DNA of 64,000 bases from Orobanche coerulescens. Lineage: Eukaryota > Streptophyta > Magnoliopsida > Lamiales > Orobanchaceae. The stretch spans positions 167,625,787-167,689,786 of the forward strand of contig CM065805.1 of the NCBI GenBank assembly GCA_033398695.1, read 5' to 3'. The notes under the pieces are model-generated. The model had not been told where the DNA came from. It saw only the letters and a program-made list of their open reading frames with translations, and searched no databases. The first letter of the stretch is position 1; every line of letters begins with the position of its first letter. Made by a program: the position numbers and the translations under genes. This document shows, one piece after another, positions 1 through 11,182 of the stretch.

Positions 1-22
1 TTTGCGATAAATGGAGGCATGA

Positions 23-2446
23 TGTAATAGTATATCAGATACCTATCTTCATATTATCTACGTATTTAGATCGAGACGGGAGTATGATCATTTTCATTGT
101 GATTGATAGCCTTGTACTGGGAGTATCATCTTTGGATCGTGTTAGACTTGTTCACTTCCACATTCGTATGATATGTCGGATCATTCATCAGTCGTAGCGA
201 GGAATCGGAATTATCGGATTGATTCACCTTGGCCAGCATCGAGTTACGGCCGTAAGGTTCTGGGCTTCGGCCGTAAGTCAGCGGGTACGGCCGTAAGGCT
301 GGCCGGTTACGGCCGTAAGTGATCCAGCAGGCTACCCAGGCACTTTGGCCGAAGGTGAGTACGGCCGTAAGGAAGATGAGATACGGCCGTAAGTGGTGTT
401 CGTATATTTCGGGTGTTGTCGACCAAGGGTGACTTACGGCCGTAAGGGTTGCGGCATACGGCCGTAAGTCGAGGCAGGTACGGCCGTAAGACTTGGCCGG
501 ATACGGCCGTACGTTGCAGGAAGGATGTCTGGCCATTTTTGACGAAGGCGGGTTACGCCCGTAAGGTTGGCCGGATACGGCCGTATCATCCGAGTTACGG
601 CCGTAAGGTGTGCGGTACGGCCGTAAGCTGTCGGCGGGTGTTTTTGACGAAGGCGGGTTCGCCGTAACTCGAGAGCGATTCTGGCCGTAAGTCTCGGCGA
701 GCTTTCGGACGAAGCCGAGTTACGGCCGTATGAGTTGGCGATTACGGCCGTAAGGCCGTTGACTTGGAAAGTTACGGCCGTAAGAGGGCCGAGTTACGGC
801 CGTAACTTCCGGCGATTTATAGTTTGGCCGGGACACTTTTTCCTCATTTTCTACATATTCACTTCTTCTTCCATTTTGTCCGAGAGAGAGCTTGGGGAAA
901 GAGATTCTTCCTTCATCAAACACTTGTGTACTTGAGTTTCTTCATTTCCATTCGATCATATAGCTCGGATACTCGTTTTAACTCGTGTTCTTCGGATCGA
1001 AGTGGTTGGATCTTCTAGAGGTAATTTCTTCAACATCTTGGATTTCGATTTTGTGTTGAGATATGATGTTTTGGACGTTATAATCATGTTATATGAAGGG
1101 ATATGTGTATGATTATGAGTTTGTATAAGGATTCATTGGATTATTGAGGGATTATTCAAGAACACTTTGAATATCGAGTTGGATTTGGAGATTTTCGACT
1201 AATTGTTGTTATAATCACGTTTTTGGATATTCGTTGTGGATAATTAATCGTATTGAAGATGTTTTGTTGGTTTGAAACACTTCTTGTGGGATTTGGTATT
1301 GGTATATTGAGGTTTGATTGTAAACAATCGGAGTTTGGACGCAACGTGTTTGATTTAATGCCTCAATGGACTTGGTTTAGTCGTATCGACGTGTTGAGTT
1401 CGTTATATTCATGTTTGTACGTATATTAATCGGATTATTGGTTATTGAATTGTTCAAGGTTGTTCGAGCGACCGATATCTCAATTAGGACATTGTTCGTG
1501 GAAGGATAATTGTCACCGGTGTTGAGTAAGTTAATTCTTACTCGGTTAAAAGGATATTCATACCTTTTGTTGTTGATCATTCATAATCATAACTCATTCA
1601 TCATTGTATTAATCATATTAAAACTTGTTATTGTCAATTAATCACTTGATCATAAGGAGCAGCGGTTCCAATCTTTTCGTTGAGCTATCATTCATTTCAT
1701 TATTACTCTCATCTCGGTGAGTCATTCTTGGCCTTGTCTAATTATTATTCATTGATATTCATTATGGTCATTCTCGTTCATATGACCTTCGGGTTCATAT
1801 TGCGTGGCCGGGTGTGGTGTGGAATTTTTAGTCGGGCACACGATGGTTATTGTATTGGGTTCAGATACATTAGACCGTGCACACGGTCATATTGTCTCGT
1901 GAGACTAATTAGGTACACGGACGGATGTTGTACACTTGCACGAGAACATTACGGGCGTACTATGATACTCCTCTTCAGCGTAATTCATAATTAAGAATAT
2001 TTCATAACTTCGGTTAATTCATGATTGTGTAATTTCAACTCTTGAGGATTGTTGTTCATTTAATCGACCCATTTGGGATTTTGTTTTTCGTGTCGTGGCA
2101 AGGCAAACGCACGGGAATAGCGAGTTGATGTCGAGGAGTCCCGGTGATACTAGTAGGGGGCCCCGATCTTTCAGTTATTCATGTTATTGTCCTTTATTTT
2201 CCGCTGCAGACTTTCATTTGAATACTCCGTTTCATCCAGTGTGGTGTATTTTATCTTCATATAAAATACACTAGTATTCGGTATTGTCCTGGTGTGTTGT
2301 AACTAAACTCCTCATCGGAGTAATTATTGTTGTAATGTAGTTCGGTACTACATTTATCCTGTATAATTCATTTATTTTCAATTGCCTGGTGGGTCCCAGT
2401 TGGGGATCTACGGCACTGTATTATCCTCCTAGTTTGGGGTGTTACA
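23..2446 (+). mobile_element. Chromovirus-type LTR (probably a 3' LTR)
   Basis: This is a Ty3/gypsy LTR on the plus strand. It probably starts at TGTAATAG (23) and certainly ends at GGGGTGTTACA (2446), about 2.42 kb. Bases 1-22 (AAATGGAGGC within) look like the end of a polypurine tract, which would make this a 3' LTR whose internal region lies outside the window. The U3 holds the palindrome array at 240-815, followed by a TATA-like ATTTATAG. From about 1377 to 2446 it is clearly related to the inverted LTR at 43620-45982: the GAGCAGCGGTTCC stretch is shared near 1656, and so is the terminal block ending TAGTTTGGGGTGTTACA. It lies directly against RNaseH coding sequence of another element, so it looks inserted. 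The left boundary is inferred; the right one is secure. Confidence 0.75.
240..815 (+). promoter_or_regulatory. Array of about 20 CTTACGGCCGTAAG palindromes in U3
   Basis: About 20 copies of the perfect palindrome CTTACGGCCGTAAG, or one- to three-base variants, are scattered at irregular 20-50 bp spacing (for example near 244, 287, 307, 361, 382, 433, 453, 478, 595, 615, 741, 773 and 795). The bases between copies are not conserved. A TATA-like ATTTATAG begins at 815, immediately after the last copy. The placement suggests an enhancer of the LTR promoter; that role is an inference. Each palindrome contains two CpGs separated by two bases. Confidence 0.8.
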
Positions 2447-2986
2447 TTTTTACCATCCGGTCAAGGCAAATGCAGTAGCGGATACGTTGAGTCGTAAGCC
2501 GATATCAGTTCAAATGTTAGACGTACTTATGCTTCAAGGGAAGATCCGATAAGAATTAATTAGTCAGAACATCGAGGTTTGACTTCAGAGAATTCAAGGT
2601 CAGTTATGTGCGTTAGAAATCACTTCGTCCTTGATCGATGACATCAAGGCGAAGCAGTTTGAGGACCCATTTTTTGTTCAATTGAGGGAGGATATAAAGA
2701 GGGGGAAAGCCCCTAGATTTGTGACTCAAGATGATGGAGTTATGATATTTCGGGGAAGATTGTGTGTAATGTGTGATATTGAGTTCAGACAAAAAATTCT
2801 GAGACAAGCTCATACTACACCTTATTCCATACATCATGGTACAAGTAAAATGTACAAGGATGTAAGGAGTAACTTTTGGTGGAGTAACTTGAAGAAGGAT
2901 ATCAGTGAGTTTGTATCGAAGTTTTTGACCTGTCAGCAGGTTAAGATCGAGCATCAGTGAACCGAGAGTTATTGCAACCACTTCCT
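2447..2986 (+). pseudogene. Old chromovirus RNaseH end and integrase zinc domain
   Basis: Reading on the plus strand from 2452, the sequence encodes the end of RNaseH (a YHP-KANAVADTLSRK-like motif), a linker with stops near 2549 and 2573, and then, in the open stretch 2631-2960, the N-terminal integrase domain. The zinc-binding signature is visible as AHTTPYSIHHG followed by the C-x2-C pair in FLTCQQ. A stop falls right after VKIEHQ, and LLQPLP can be read in a shifted frame before homology ends at 2986, where the next LTR begins. The order RNaseH then integrase and the wording of the motifs fit a Tekay-type chromovirus. It is a degraded host sequence for the neighbouring LTR insertions and cannot be functional. 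Confidence 0.85.
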
Positions 2987-4955
2987 TATAATATCCGCAT
3001 TTTTCTTTCCTGGTATTTCATTTTTGGTGTATTTTTTATTTTCAGTGACTCGCTTTTAACCTTATTAACATTTCGAGAATATTTAATACTGGACTTTTTG
3101 TCATCCGGGCTTGTTTCAGACCTATTATACTCAATTCCATGTTTATTGCCTTTCCACCGCTTTTCATTCGATTCTAGTAATCGTTGTTCGGAACAGCCGT
3201 TTCGAGCTTGCCGCAAATCCAATTTATGTTATTATGCATGTTGTGAGATTCCATTTGATGTTTCGATCGTGTTTCGTGTGTTTCAGGTGTTTGAGCCGTT
3301 CGGTATCCTGATGCCTAGCGCGCGCTATTATTGTTGTATAGCGCACGCTAGTACCTCTTAGTAGCGCACGCTAGCGAGTCGGGCGCAGCAGTGGCAGTAA
3401 GATGTTTCTGCTCTCTGCTCTGTGGACGAGCAGCTTAGCGCACGTTAAGATTTTGTCTTCGCGCACGTTATGGTTTAGGCTTAGCGTGCGCTGGGTGTGC
3501 GGTAGCGCACGTTAATATGGCAGTCCAGAACTGGGCAGAATGTTTCTGGACTTGGCCTGGTGTCTAGGTAGCGCACGCTATAGCCCGATAGCACCCGCTA
3601 TCGAGGGGCTATTAGAGCATGCTATCCTCTGGTAGCGCACGCTAACGGGCCAGAACCGTAGGTTGTGGACTGGTTTTTAGCTGGGTAGCACACGCTAACT
3701 CTAATCGTTAGCGCACACTAAAACTCTCTGGCTATATAAACCAGAGAGTTGGCCCAGATTTGTCACTTTTTCATTTCTTTCTCTCTCTCCGGTTCTTGGT
3801 CGATTCTTGGGTGATATCCCGCGATTCAAAGTCCTGCAACTCCTAGCTAACATATTTCTTGAGTTCTTGGTGTATATTAACAACACCAACACTTATTCTT
3901 CATCCTTAATCCAAGGTAATCTCCTAGAACCCTATTTTGGGATATTTTGGGGTTTTTGAGTTTTTGTCCGATTCGTTCCGTATCGTTGATTAATCCATGA
4001 TGTATATGATTAATCTTTGTAGTATTCTTATTCTCTCTACGATGTCATGGTAAGTTTCGTGGTATTTGTGGAATCAAGAGGGTTCTGTTGCGATCCGTCC
4101 TCGTCTTTGTTTTGTACGAACTTACATGAATCATAGGTGGGGTTTCGAGTGTTTTCCTTTATTGTTATTCTTTTCGAATTGGTTGTGATGGTGTTTGACG
4201 AATTGTCTAGGTCCGATGTGTCCAATTTCTCGCAACCGCGATTGTTTCCTTCTGTCTTTTCGTCGTGATATCGAGGCAAGTACCCTTAATGAACTTACAT
4301 GCTTAACATGGTAGTATTGCATGAGTAACGTGTGTGTGTGTATGCTCAATACGGGTTAGATCTGATGAGATCTCGGTAGGGGTCCACAGAGGGGTGGATC
4401 GACGAGCTTTGCTTTTAACCACTACGGGTTAGATCAGACAGGGTCTCGGTAGGGGTCCACAGAGGGGTGGATCAACGGTTAATTGTGGTGCATTTTATAA
4501 ATGTGTTCTGGATTTTGGTGTTTCCGGAAATGTGTGTTTCAAATTATGTTTTCTTGTTATGAATTTTAGGTTATGTTCAGCCGGACGATCGAGCACTGGG
4601 GTAATACGACGATGTTGGCCAGGGTTGATGACGTGTGCAATTGAGTCTCTTTATTTCCGCTGTCCTTTTTAATGCGGATTGCTTTCTTTAAACTTGTGAA
4701 CTTATAGAACGTACTCGCGAGTACTTAGGTATTTCTACTGGGATTATGGTTTGTATTATTATATGTTATTTATGATTGTCACTGATGTTTGTTTTGCCGG
4801 TTATACCGGACATTTCATTTATTTTTGTTCTGGTGATGTGTGTTTTCTCGCTAACCAAGATAATTAGACGAGCGGTATTTCTTAATTAGCCTAGTGGGTA
4901 CCATGTAGGGGTCCACGACACTGTAATATTCCCTGAATATCTTGGGGGTGTTACA
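2987..4955 (+). mobile_element. 5' LTR of a second chromovirus
   Basis: The LTR starts at TATAATATCC (2987; the family start is TGTAATATCC, so TG has become TA) and ends GGGGGTGTTACA at 4955. The end is followed, after five bases, by an iMet-type primer site. Length is about 1.97 kb. It contains the palindrome array 3317-3725, a TATA box CTATATAAA at 3732-3740, a TG microsatellite at 4331-4342 and a 72-bp period direct repeat (4351-4400 and 4423-4473, with TCGGTAGGGGTCCACAGAGG shared). The last ~70 bp resemble the ends of the other chromovirus-type LTRs here. It interrupts the integrase remnant on its left. Its 3' LTR is not in the window. Confidence 0.85.
3317..3725 (+). promoter_or_regulatory. 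Array of about 13 TAGCGCACGCTA near-palindromes
   Basis: About 13 copies of TAGCGCACGCTA or close variants (TAGCGCGCGCTA at 3317, TAGCGCACGTTA, TAGCACCCGCTA, TAGCACACGCTA) lie in U3 at irregular spacing. The last copy (3708) ends about a dozen bases before the TATA box CTATATAAA at 3732. The outer five bases on each side are inverted repeats (TAGCG / CGCTA) and the central two bases vary. A regulatory role is inferred from this placement. Confidence 0.8.
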
Positions 4956-4960
4956 GAAAA

Positions 4961-4980
4961 TGGTATCGGAGCACTAGGTT
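4961..4980 (+). other. Primer-binding site, iMet-tRNA type
   Basis: TGGTATCGGAGC begins five bases after the LTR end. It is one base from TGGTATCAGAGC, which is complementary to the 3' end of plant initiator Met-tRNA and is the usual primer site of chromoviruses. It shows that the element reads on the plus strand. Confidence 0.85.
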
Positions 4981-5006
4981 TATGGATACCTAGGCTTGTC
5001 GGTTAA

Positions 5007-6351
5007 TTGGGTCTAGTTGTGTTTTGTTTTGCACATCGTCACCCCGCTGCCATTATCTCGGTACTTCCAGTGCTCGTAAGTTTTCCTTACTCGATTTTTT
5101 GCTTCCTTGTATCGTACTTCCGATTCTTGAACTGTGACTGTTTTCTTCTCGTACTTATCTTCGAGTTGCTTTTGCTACCTCTTATCTCCAGTATAGATGC
5201 TGGAAAAGGTCTTGGACGCAGTTGGGGACGTGGGGCAGCCAGTGAGGCGGCCACGTCACACGATTCTAGGGCTGGTAGTACTGATGGTCATCAGATTCAT
5301 AGTGCTACTCAAGAGGGCGCAACCGGTGGTGGCGCCGACCTGGGTGTTGCAGCTGTGATGCAACAAATGGTGAACTAAATGGCTGCGATAGCTCAGGTGG
5401 TTCAGAACCCGACTCTGGCCCATGCTACTCGGGGCATAGCAGATCGTTGGATTCAGGATATCATCAAGATGCATCCTCCTCAGTTTTCGGGGGCTTCTGA
5501 CCCGATTGGTTGGGAGGGGTGGATCAAGGAGATATCCAAGGTCTTTGTTGCCACCAACTGTCCCGAGGATTGCAAGGTCCCTATTGCCCAGTACTTTCTC
5601 ACTGGGGACGCTACTGACTGGTGGGAGGCTGTTGAGCCTAAGCACCATGTTGCTTCATGGGTCGAGTTCAAAGACCTGATGGAGACCGAATATTGCCCGT
5701 GGCCAGTTAAACAGGCTCGAGTCCATGCTTTTTATGAAGCTCAGCCTCGGGATATTCCTGTTTCTCAAGCTATTGTTGATTACAACCGGGAGTTGGGTTT
5801 CGTGAAGTCCCAAGTTAGAGAGTAGAGCGACAAGATTTTCCACTTTTCAGACGGATGAAACTAAAGATTCGTGACTACATGTCTGGGCTCGCCTGCACCA
5901 CCTTGAAGGATTACTTGCATACGATATGTCTTTGACGGCCAGTGTGGCGGCTCGTGAGAGCAAGAAATAGAAGTCCGTCGGAAATTTTTTGGGCCACAAG
6001 GGTGGAGGTCAGCAGAAATATCAGTCTGCTAACTTTTCCGCTGGTGGTGGTCCAACTCGTTCTGCTGGGGGTTTCTGTGGGGCTTCCAGTACTCCTTCCC
6101 GTGATGTGAAGTGTTTTAACTATGGCCGACCGGGCCACATCAGTCGAAATTGTCTAGGTCCTTTGCTGACATGTAATCGGTGTGGCCAGCCGGGCCACAA
6201 GGCTGCTTTCTGTGCTGATAGAGAGAGAACTCTTGGTGCCCAGAGTTCCTTCCCAGCGCCTAGGGAACCAAGTGTGAACCAATGGTCGTTTGCTTCTCAG
6301 TCTCTGCCGAGTGCCAGTCGAGGGAGAGGTCGGGGTCAGCCCGCTAGAGGG
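5007..6351 (+). pseudogene. gag: Broken chromovirus gag with two zinc knuckles
   Basis: The capsid-like region is at 5379-5825 (HPPQFSGASDPIGWEGWI and the WWEAV motif of plant retrotransposon gag). It is in frame with the upstream stretch 5007-5375, from which it is parted by one TAA at 5376, probably a former glutamine codon. A TAG at 5823 and a frame change follow. The nucleocapsid part at 5989-6351 has two knuckles. The first reads CFNYGRPGHISRNC and has lost its second cysteine (Tyr instead). The second, CNRCGQPGHKAAFC, is a complete C-x2-C-x4-H-x4-C. The gag is cut by the hAT insertion at 6352 and resumes at 7263. Gag forms the particle that packages the element RNA; this copy cannot make it. 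Confidence 0.85.
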
Positions 6352-7254
6352 TAGACCTGGCAAAAGTGGCCCAAGCCCATGGGCCGGCCCAGCCCGTTCA
6401 TTAAAAATTGGGCTTTGGGCTTTAGTTTTTTAGCCCAAAAAAATCTAGGCATTTTTGGCCCGCCCGTATTTTGGCCCAGCCCAAAAAGGCCCGGCCCACG
6501 GGTGCCCAACAGCCCGTAAGAAACTTATATTATAATTATAATTAAATGTATTTTAATTAGTTTATTGGTTAGGGTTACTTATTATATCGCATTCGCCGCT
6601 TTGCTGTCTTCTGCTCAACAACAAGAGTTGACAATCACTTTCTTTCAAGTTACACTTCTCACTCACTTCTCTGCAAGTTTGCAACACCTCTGAACAACAA
6701 AAATCTTTCTTTCACTTCTTAGTTCTCAATCTTTCATTCACCTTGAGTCCGACTCCGTCTGTCCGTGACCTCCATCGGTATCGACCATTCTGTCAACCGT
6801 GTGCTTCTCAGTTATGAACTTCTCCCTTTTTTGCAATCGCCAGCGAACCAGCACCGGTCCTCTCCTCCTCGTCGTCGCGGCCAAAGCAGTGGTACAGGTA
6901 CTGGTCGTGTTTTTGTTTGTTTTTAGTTTGTGATGAGCAGTTCCTCTCCATCGTAATTTCTACCTTTTGTTCGTGTGTTTGATTTTGTTCCGTCATTTCT
7001 TTCGACTTTCAGTAGCTTCTTTTTTTGTTCCTGGATTTTATTTTTAGTTCAAAAAACTCTAATTATCTTGCAGTATAAACTTCCAGTGCAGGGGTCGTTT
7101 TGGCCCATAGGCTGGGCTAGGCCCACTCGGTATGGGCCATGGGCCTCAATATTTAGGCCCAAAAAATCCTGGGCCTTTTTGGCCCAACCCAAAATTAGCC
7201 CGCCCGTTGGCAGCCCAGCCCATTTGGGCTGGCCCAGCCCGTTTGCCAGGTCTA
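6352..7254. mobile_element. Non-autonomous hAT transposon, 903 bp
   Basis: The ends are perfect 13-bp inverted repeats, TAGACCTGGCAAA, followed by subterminal regions rich in GGCCC/GGGCC on both sides (about 160 bp each, roughly inverted). The element is flanked by a perfect 8-bp target duplication CTAGAGGG (6344-6351 and 7255-7262), diagnostic of hAT. The inner ~550 bp holds a CT-rich leader-like sequence but no transposase, so it would depend on an enzyme made elsewhere. It has inserted between the gag zinc knuckles and the protease of the chromovirus. The precise duplication suggests a fairly recent insertion. Confidence 0.95.
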
Positions 7255-7262
7255 CTAGAGGG

Positions 7263-7658
7263 GGAGCTTCCAGTGTCAGCTCTACCCACCAGCGTGTTTA
7301 TGAGATGAGGAGGGTCGATGATACAGCCGCCACCATGGCCACAGGTACCGTTCATATTCAGTCTCATCCTGTCAGTGTGCTTTTTGATTCGGGTGCTTCG
7401 CATTCATTCATCTCTATGGAGTGTGTGCGCCGTTTGAGTCTCGACCGTTTGATGCCTTGTGAGCCTCTCATCGTTAAGCTTCCTAGCGGTGATAGGATCG
7501 TTGGTGATCAGGAGGTCCGAGACTGTTCTGTGTTTATTTGTGAGATGGCTTGGCTCTCTAATCTTATTGTTGTACGTATTGAGGGTGAGGATTTGATTCT
7601 CGGAGACGATTGGCTCGAGCGGCATGGTGCAATCATGAACTACCGCACGAGAATCATC
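7263..7658 (+). pseudogene. Chromovirus protease fragment
   Basis: The open frame continues the chromovirus polyprotein after the hAT insertion. It encodes an aspartic protease with the catalytic motif LFDSGASHSFIS (Asp near 7386) and, about 80 residues on, LGDDWLERHGA, a typical end of the retropepsin fold in this group. The enzyme would cut the Gag-Pol polyprotein. Reading stops because a copia LTR begins at 7659; the reverse transcriptase and integrase of this element are not seen in the window. Confidence 0.88.
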
Positions 7659-9498
7659 TGTTAGGAATATATGCCCTCGAATGCCACTCAGAGGATGAGA
7701 GAGTGAGAGCAATTGTATTTTAATTATGAGTAATATATTTAATAAGGCAATTATTATTTCTATATTATTGCATATCACTGGCATTGTGATTTGGTATATA
7801 GAATAATAGTCCTTGCATTTGAGAGTGAACATTCTACTCCTTATGGAGATAAGGAGATAGGCACTAGAAGTGTTTAGAGCTAGAATGCTTAACTAGTTCG
7901 CAAGTCGATAAAACTTAACAGGACATTAAGTTTTAATGAGACTTGTATAACTGATGCTAGGACGTGTGCACGTCTTGATAGCATAGTTATAAGTATATTG
8001 GTGGGACCAGTATACTCGAACACGACTCATACTCGATTCAGTCACACGGTATTCACTCTCGGAGAGTCGATGACGAATCGAAAGGTTGTGATAGTATACG
8101 TGGACCTTTGACTTGAGGGTTCAGTAGAAGATGTGCCTGTGACGATTAGTTTGTCATTAGAGTAGTTAGATTCATTTGCTTAATTGCTGAGTCTACCTCG
8201 AAGTGCGGACTATACGGGCAGGTAGCAGTCTTTACTATACGCCAAGAAAGGATTCTATCTCTTGTTAGTGAGCAGGCGAATGTCCTATACGGTTAATGGC
8301 GAATAAGATCATAAGTCTTTGGCCAAAGCATTCTGATATAGTCGTATTAGATACACTATTAATCAGTCGGTCTTGATTTGCATTAACACATGTATAAAGT
8401 CTAGTCAACAGTAGGGTCTAACTTTACCGTGACTCAAAGATTTGACCGGGACATCTGATGAAGGGTCTATACGTATGTGGTATTCATGACATAATGGTTC
8501 TGGAATGATTCGTTCATTCGTTCTCAGTCGGGGTTTACAGTGCGGTCCGCTAGGCTGGCTAAGTGCTGCCCGCACTCATTGATTCCTCCCAATGTCGGCT
8601 GAGACGAACCTACGGAGTCGCGCAACAGGATCATTGACGGATAAATATGAATTAATAATCTCTCTTATAAGATTAGATATTAGTGATTTATTGGATAAAT
8701 CTAATAGCGGTCTTATGAATTGTAAGTAGGTTACTGGGTGATTACTTTAATTCATAAATTATATTTCTTAGAGAAATGTATATTTGTGTTTGATATAACT
8801 AATTAATTGGATTAATTAATTAGTATAACACATTGGAAATAAAACGGATTCAATTGACGGACATCCGATTCACGAGGGATTCGTTTGACGAACATCCAAT
8901 ACACGAGCCGAATTAACTCTACCCGTTTCTTGGAAGATTCCTATAAGTCCCCCCCTCCTCTCTACTTTGTCTCTCTCTCATTATATTATATACTTTTGGG
9001 GTCATGTGAGGTGTAGAGATGCTTTTAAAAGCATCTTCTACATGTGAGGCTTGCATAATTGTGAAAAGAAAGTCTTTTCAATCATAAAGTCTCCTTCTTC
9101 CTTCCCCAAGTGTATTTTCGTTTTTTAGAGAGCTTCAAGAGTGAGAAAAATTATCTACAGCATATTCTTGATCTTAGAGACAAGTTATTAGTAGAAAAGA
9201 TCGAGAGAAAAAATTCCTACAAGCTTCCCTAGCCGCATTCTTAGAGAAAGGAAGTTTGCTGATTTTTCCGTCAAGTTCCGGCGTGTGAAGTAGAGACGTC
9301 GTGCTTTCGGTGTTTGGAACGAAGGGCTCTTCATCATCATCATCATCATCATCATACGAAGATTTTCAGAGACATCAAAGGTATGGGACTTTGATTCCTT
9401 GATCTTCGTATTTCTTTTCGTATATACGTTACTTGATCGATCCTCTTAGGGATTCCGTTTATTCTTCCGCTGCGTTTATTTTCTGTGGAATCCCAACA
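7659..9498 (+). mobile_element. 5' LTR of a Ty1/copia element
   Basis: The LTR begins TGTTAGGAATATATGCC and ends TGGAATCCCAACA, about 1.84 kb, with matching TGTT...AACA ends. It is followed at once by GTGGTATAGGAGCGAGG, a diverged iMet-type primer site (9499-9515). A CAT microsatellite of about eight units lies at 9331-9355. The LTR interrupts the chromovirus protease. The matching 3' LTR is not in the window. Confidence 0.85.
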
Positions 9499-11182
9499 GT
9501 GGTATAGGAGCGAGGTCAAATATATCGTATATACAATCATATTTGCATTTGGAATGTTATTTGATGATGTTTATGATTTAGAATCATAATAGATATAATC
9601 GAAGAAATTTAATCGTTCGTAGTAAGTCAAGTTTTGACTATTTTATGTGAATTATAAATCTGAAAAATTTGATTTTTGTTGATTTATAAGTTCTTCATGA
9701 AGTTAAGAAACTTTTTCTTTTTGTAAGCGAGTCGAAAAAATGAGAAAAATGGGGGTTAAATACGAATACCGCGAAGACGCAGATTGCTGCAGTGACTTCT
9801 GGGCTGGCATGCGGCCGGCCGAGAGTGACTCGGTAGGCTACTGTAGCAGCTCGGCCAGCCTGCCGGGCAGTGGCCGAGAGTGACTCGGTCCGGGCGGTTC
9901 TCGGGTTTTCGGCCCGATTTTGAATCGGGCCGTGGGCTGGGCCTGATACCGGATTTTCTGGGACTCCATTTTTGTGTTTATATTTCGTTGTAATAATTTA
10001 CAGAATTTAAATTGGATTTAATTGGATTTAATAAAATATTTGGAATATTTTTTTTATTAAGGGAAATTATTAGACGAGAATATTGTTTTGGCCGGATTAC
10101 TTTGAACGGATTAAAATGACGATTATAAATATTAATTTGATTAATATTGTAGAAATTAAATAGAATTGGATTAATATATTAATTGATTATCATTTATCGT
10201 TACATGTTGTATGGAATGCCTTATGTGATGGTGATATAGCTCGTGGACTTAGTTGTTGATTTGTTCGATTCGATATGGTTGTAAAGGCCGTTTTGAGCCT
10301 ATTTATTTTTACTAGAAAATATGTATAATAGGACGTATTGTTCAATGATGTAATTATTCATATGGCTATGACGAAGACCAAAGACGACCGACTAGAAGAC
10401 GAAGAATCAATACTGTATTTTTCCTTTCTTTATTTGGCTTGGCCCAATACTTAGGAAAAAGTCCATGAGCTATATGTTGGTAGTAACTAGGTTGCTATTT
10501 ATTGTTTTTCATTTTGAATGATTGACAAACCACAAACCGCGCTTATAAACGGATTAATGTGCAAAGTGTAACATATAATCGCGTTAATACTCCCACTTAC
10601 AAACACTAAGTTATAAAGGTTACGAGGTTTCCTACCCTCCATCAAACTCATGGAAAATTGAAATCTAAACCGAATATTATTCTTCCAGTATGTCGGGTAA
10701 TATTTTTGGGTAAAGTTGATAAATTCCTAGAGTGCATTAGATGCCTTTGGTTGTGACAAATCAAACCCCTATAAACCGTATGGGTTGCCGGGTAAGATTC
10801 AATTGTCAGACTAATAGGAGTTGACGGTTTAAACTTAGATAGTTCAGCGAGCCATAGAAGCCGAATGGGTTGAGGGCAAGTGAACTAGGGGTAAAATAAG
10901 ATCGAATCATCCATTAGATGGGTTGGTATTAGACACCACTTTATAAAGAATAATAGAATATAAACCGTATGGGTTGCCCTCTATTAAACTTTGTAAAGAA
11001 ATCGATCACCACTATGAAGTCACCCAAGACTTCCGGATTTAACATGGGAGTGTGTAAATATCGATAAAATAGTGGGAGCCGAGTTATGAATAAAGAAAGT
11101 CCTTAAATTCTTTACTCGGATCATAATTAAACAAACACTAACGAATCTCAAATTATTCTCTGCAGTTAACAAAACTCTTAAT
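9499..11182 (+). other. Untranslated leader of the copia element
   Basis: There are 1.7 kb between the primer site and gag with no supported ORF. It contains a GC-rich patch (9770-9960) with repeated GGCCGAGAGTGACTCGGT, an AT-rich stretch (9970-10200), and two copies of AAACCGTATGGGTTGCC (near 10776 and 10963) with a shorter variant near 10863. Long leaders are common in plant copia elements; no function is visible here. Confidence 0.6.

Noticed and set aside
240..815. CRISPR-like repeat-spacer array
   Set aside because: Units are 12-14-bp palindromes at irregular 20-50 bp spacing inside an LTR of a plant retrotransposon. There are no cas genes and no constant spacer length.
3310..3725. Host promoter with clustered transcription-factor sites
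   Set aside because: The array is inside an LTR bounded by a family start and GTGTTACA, with a primer site after it; no host gene follows.
9331..9355. CAT microsatellite as a functional element
   Set aside because: An ordinary short tandem repeat near the end of a copia LTR; nothing in the context suggests a role.
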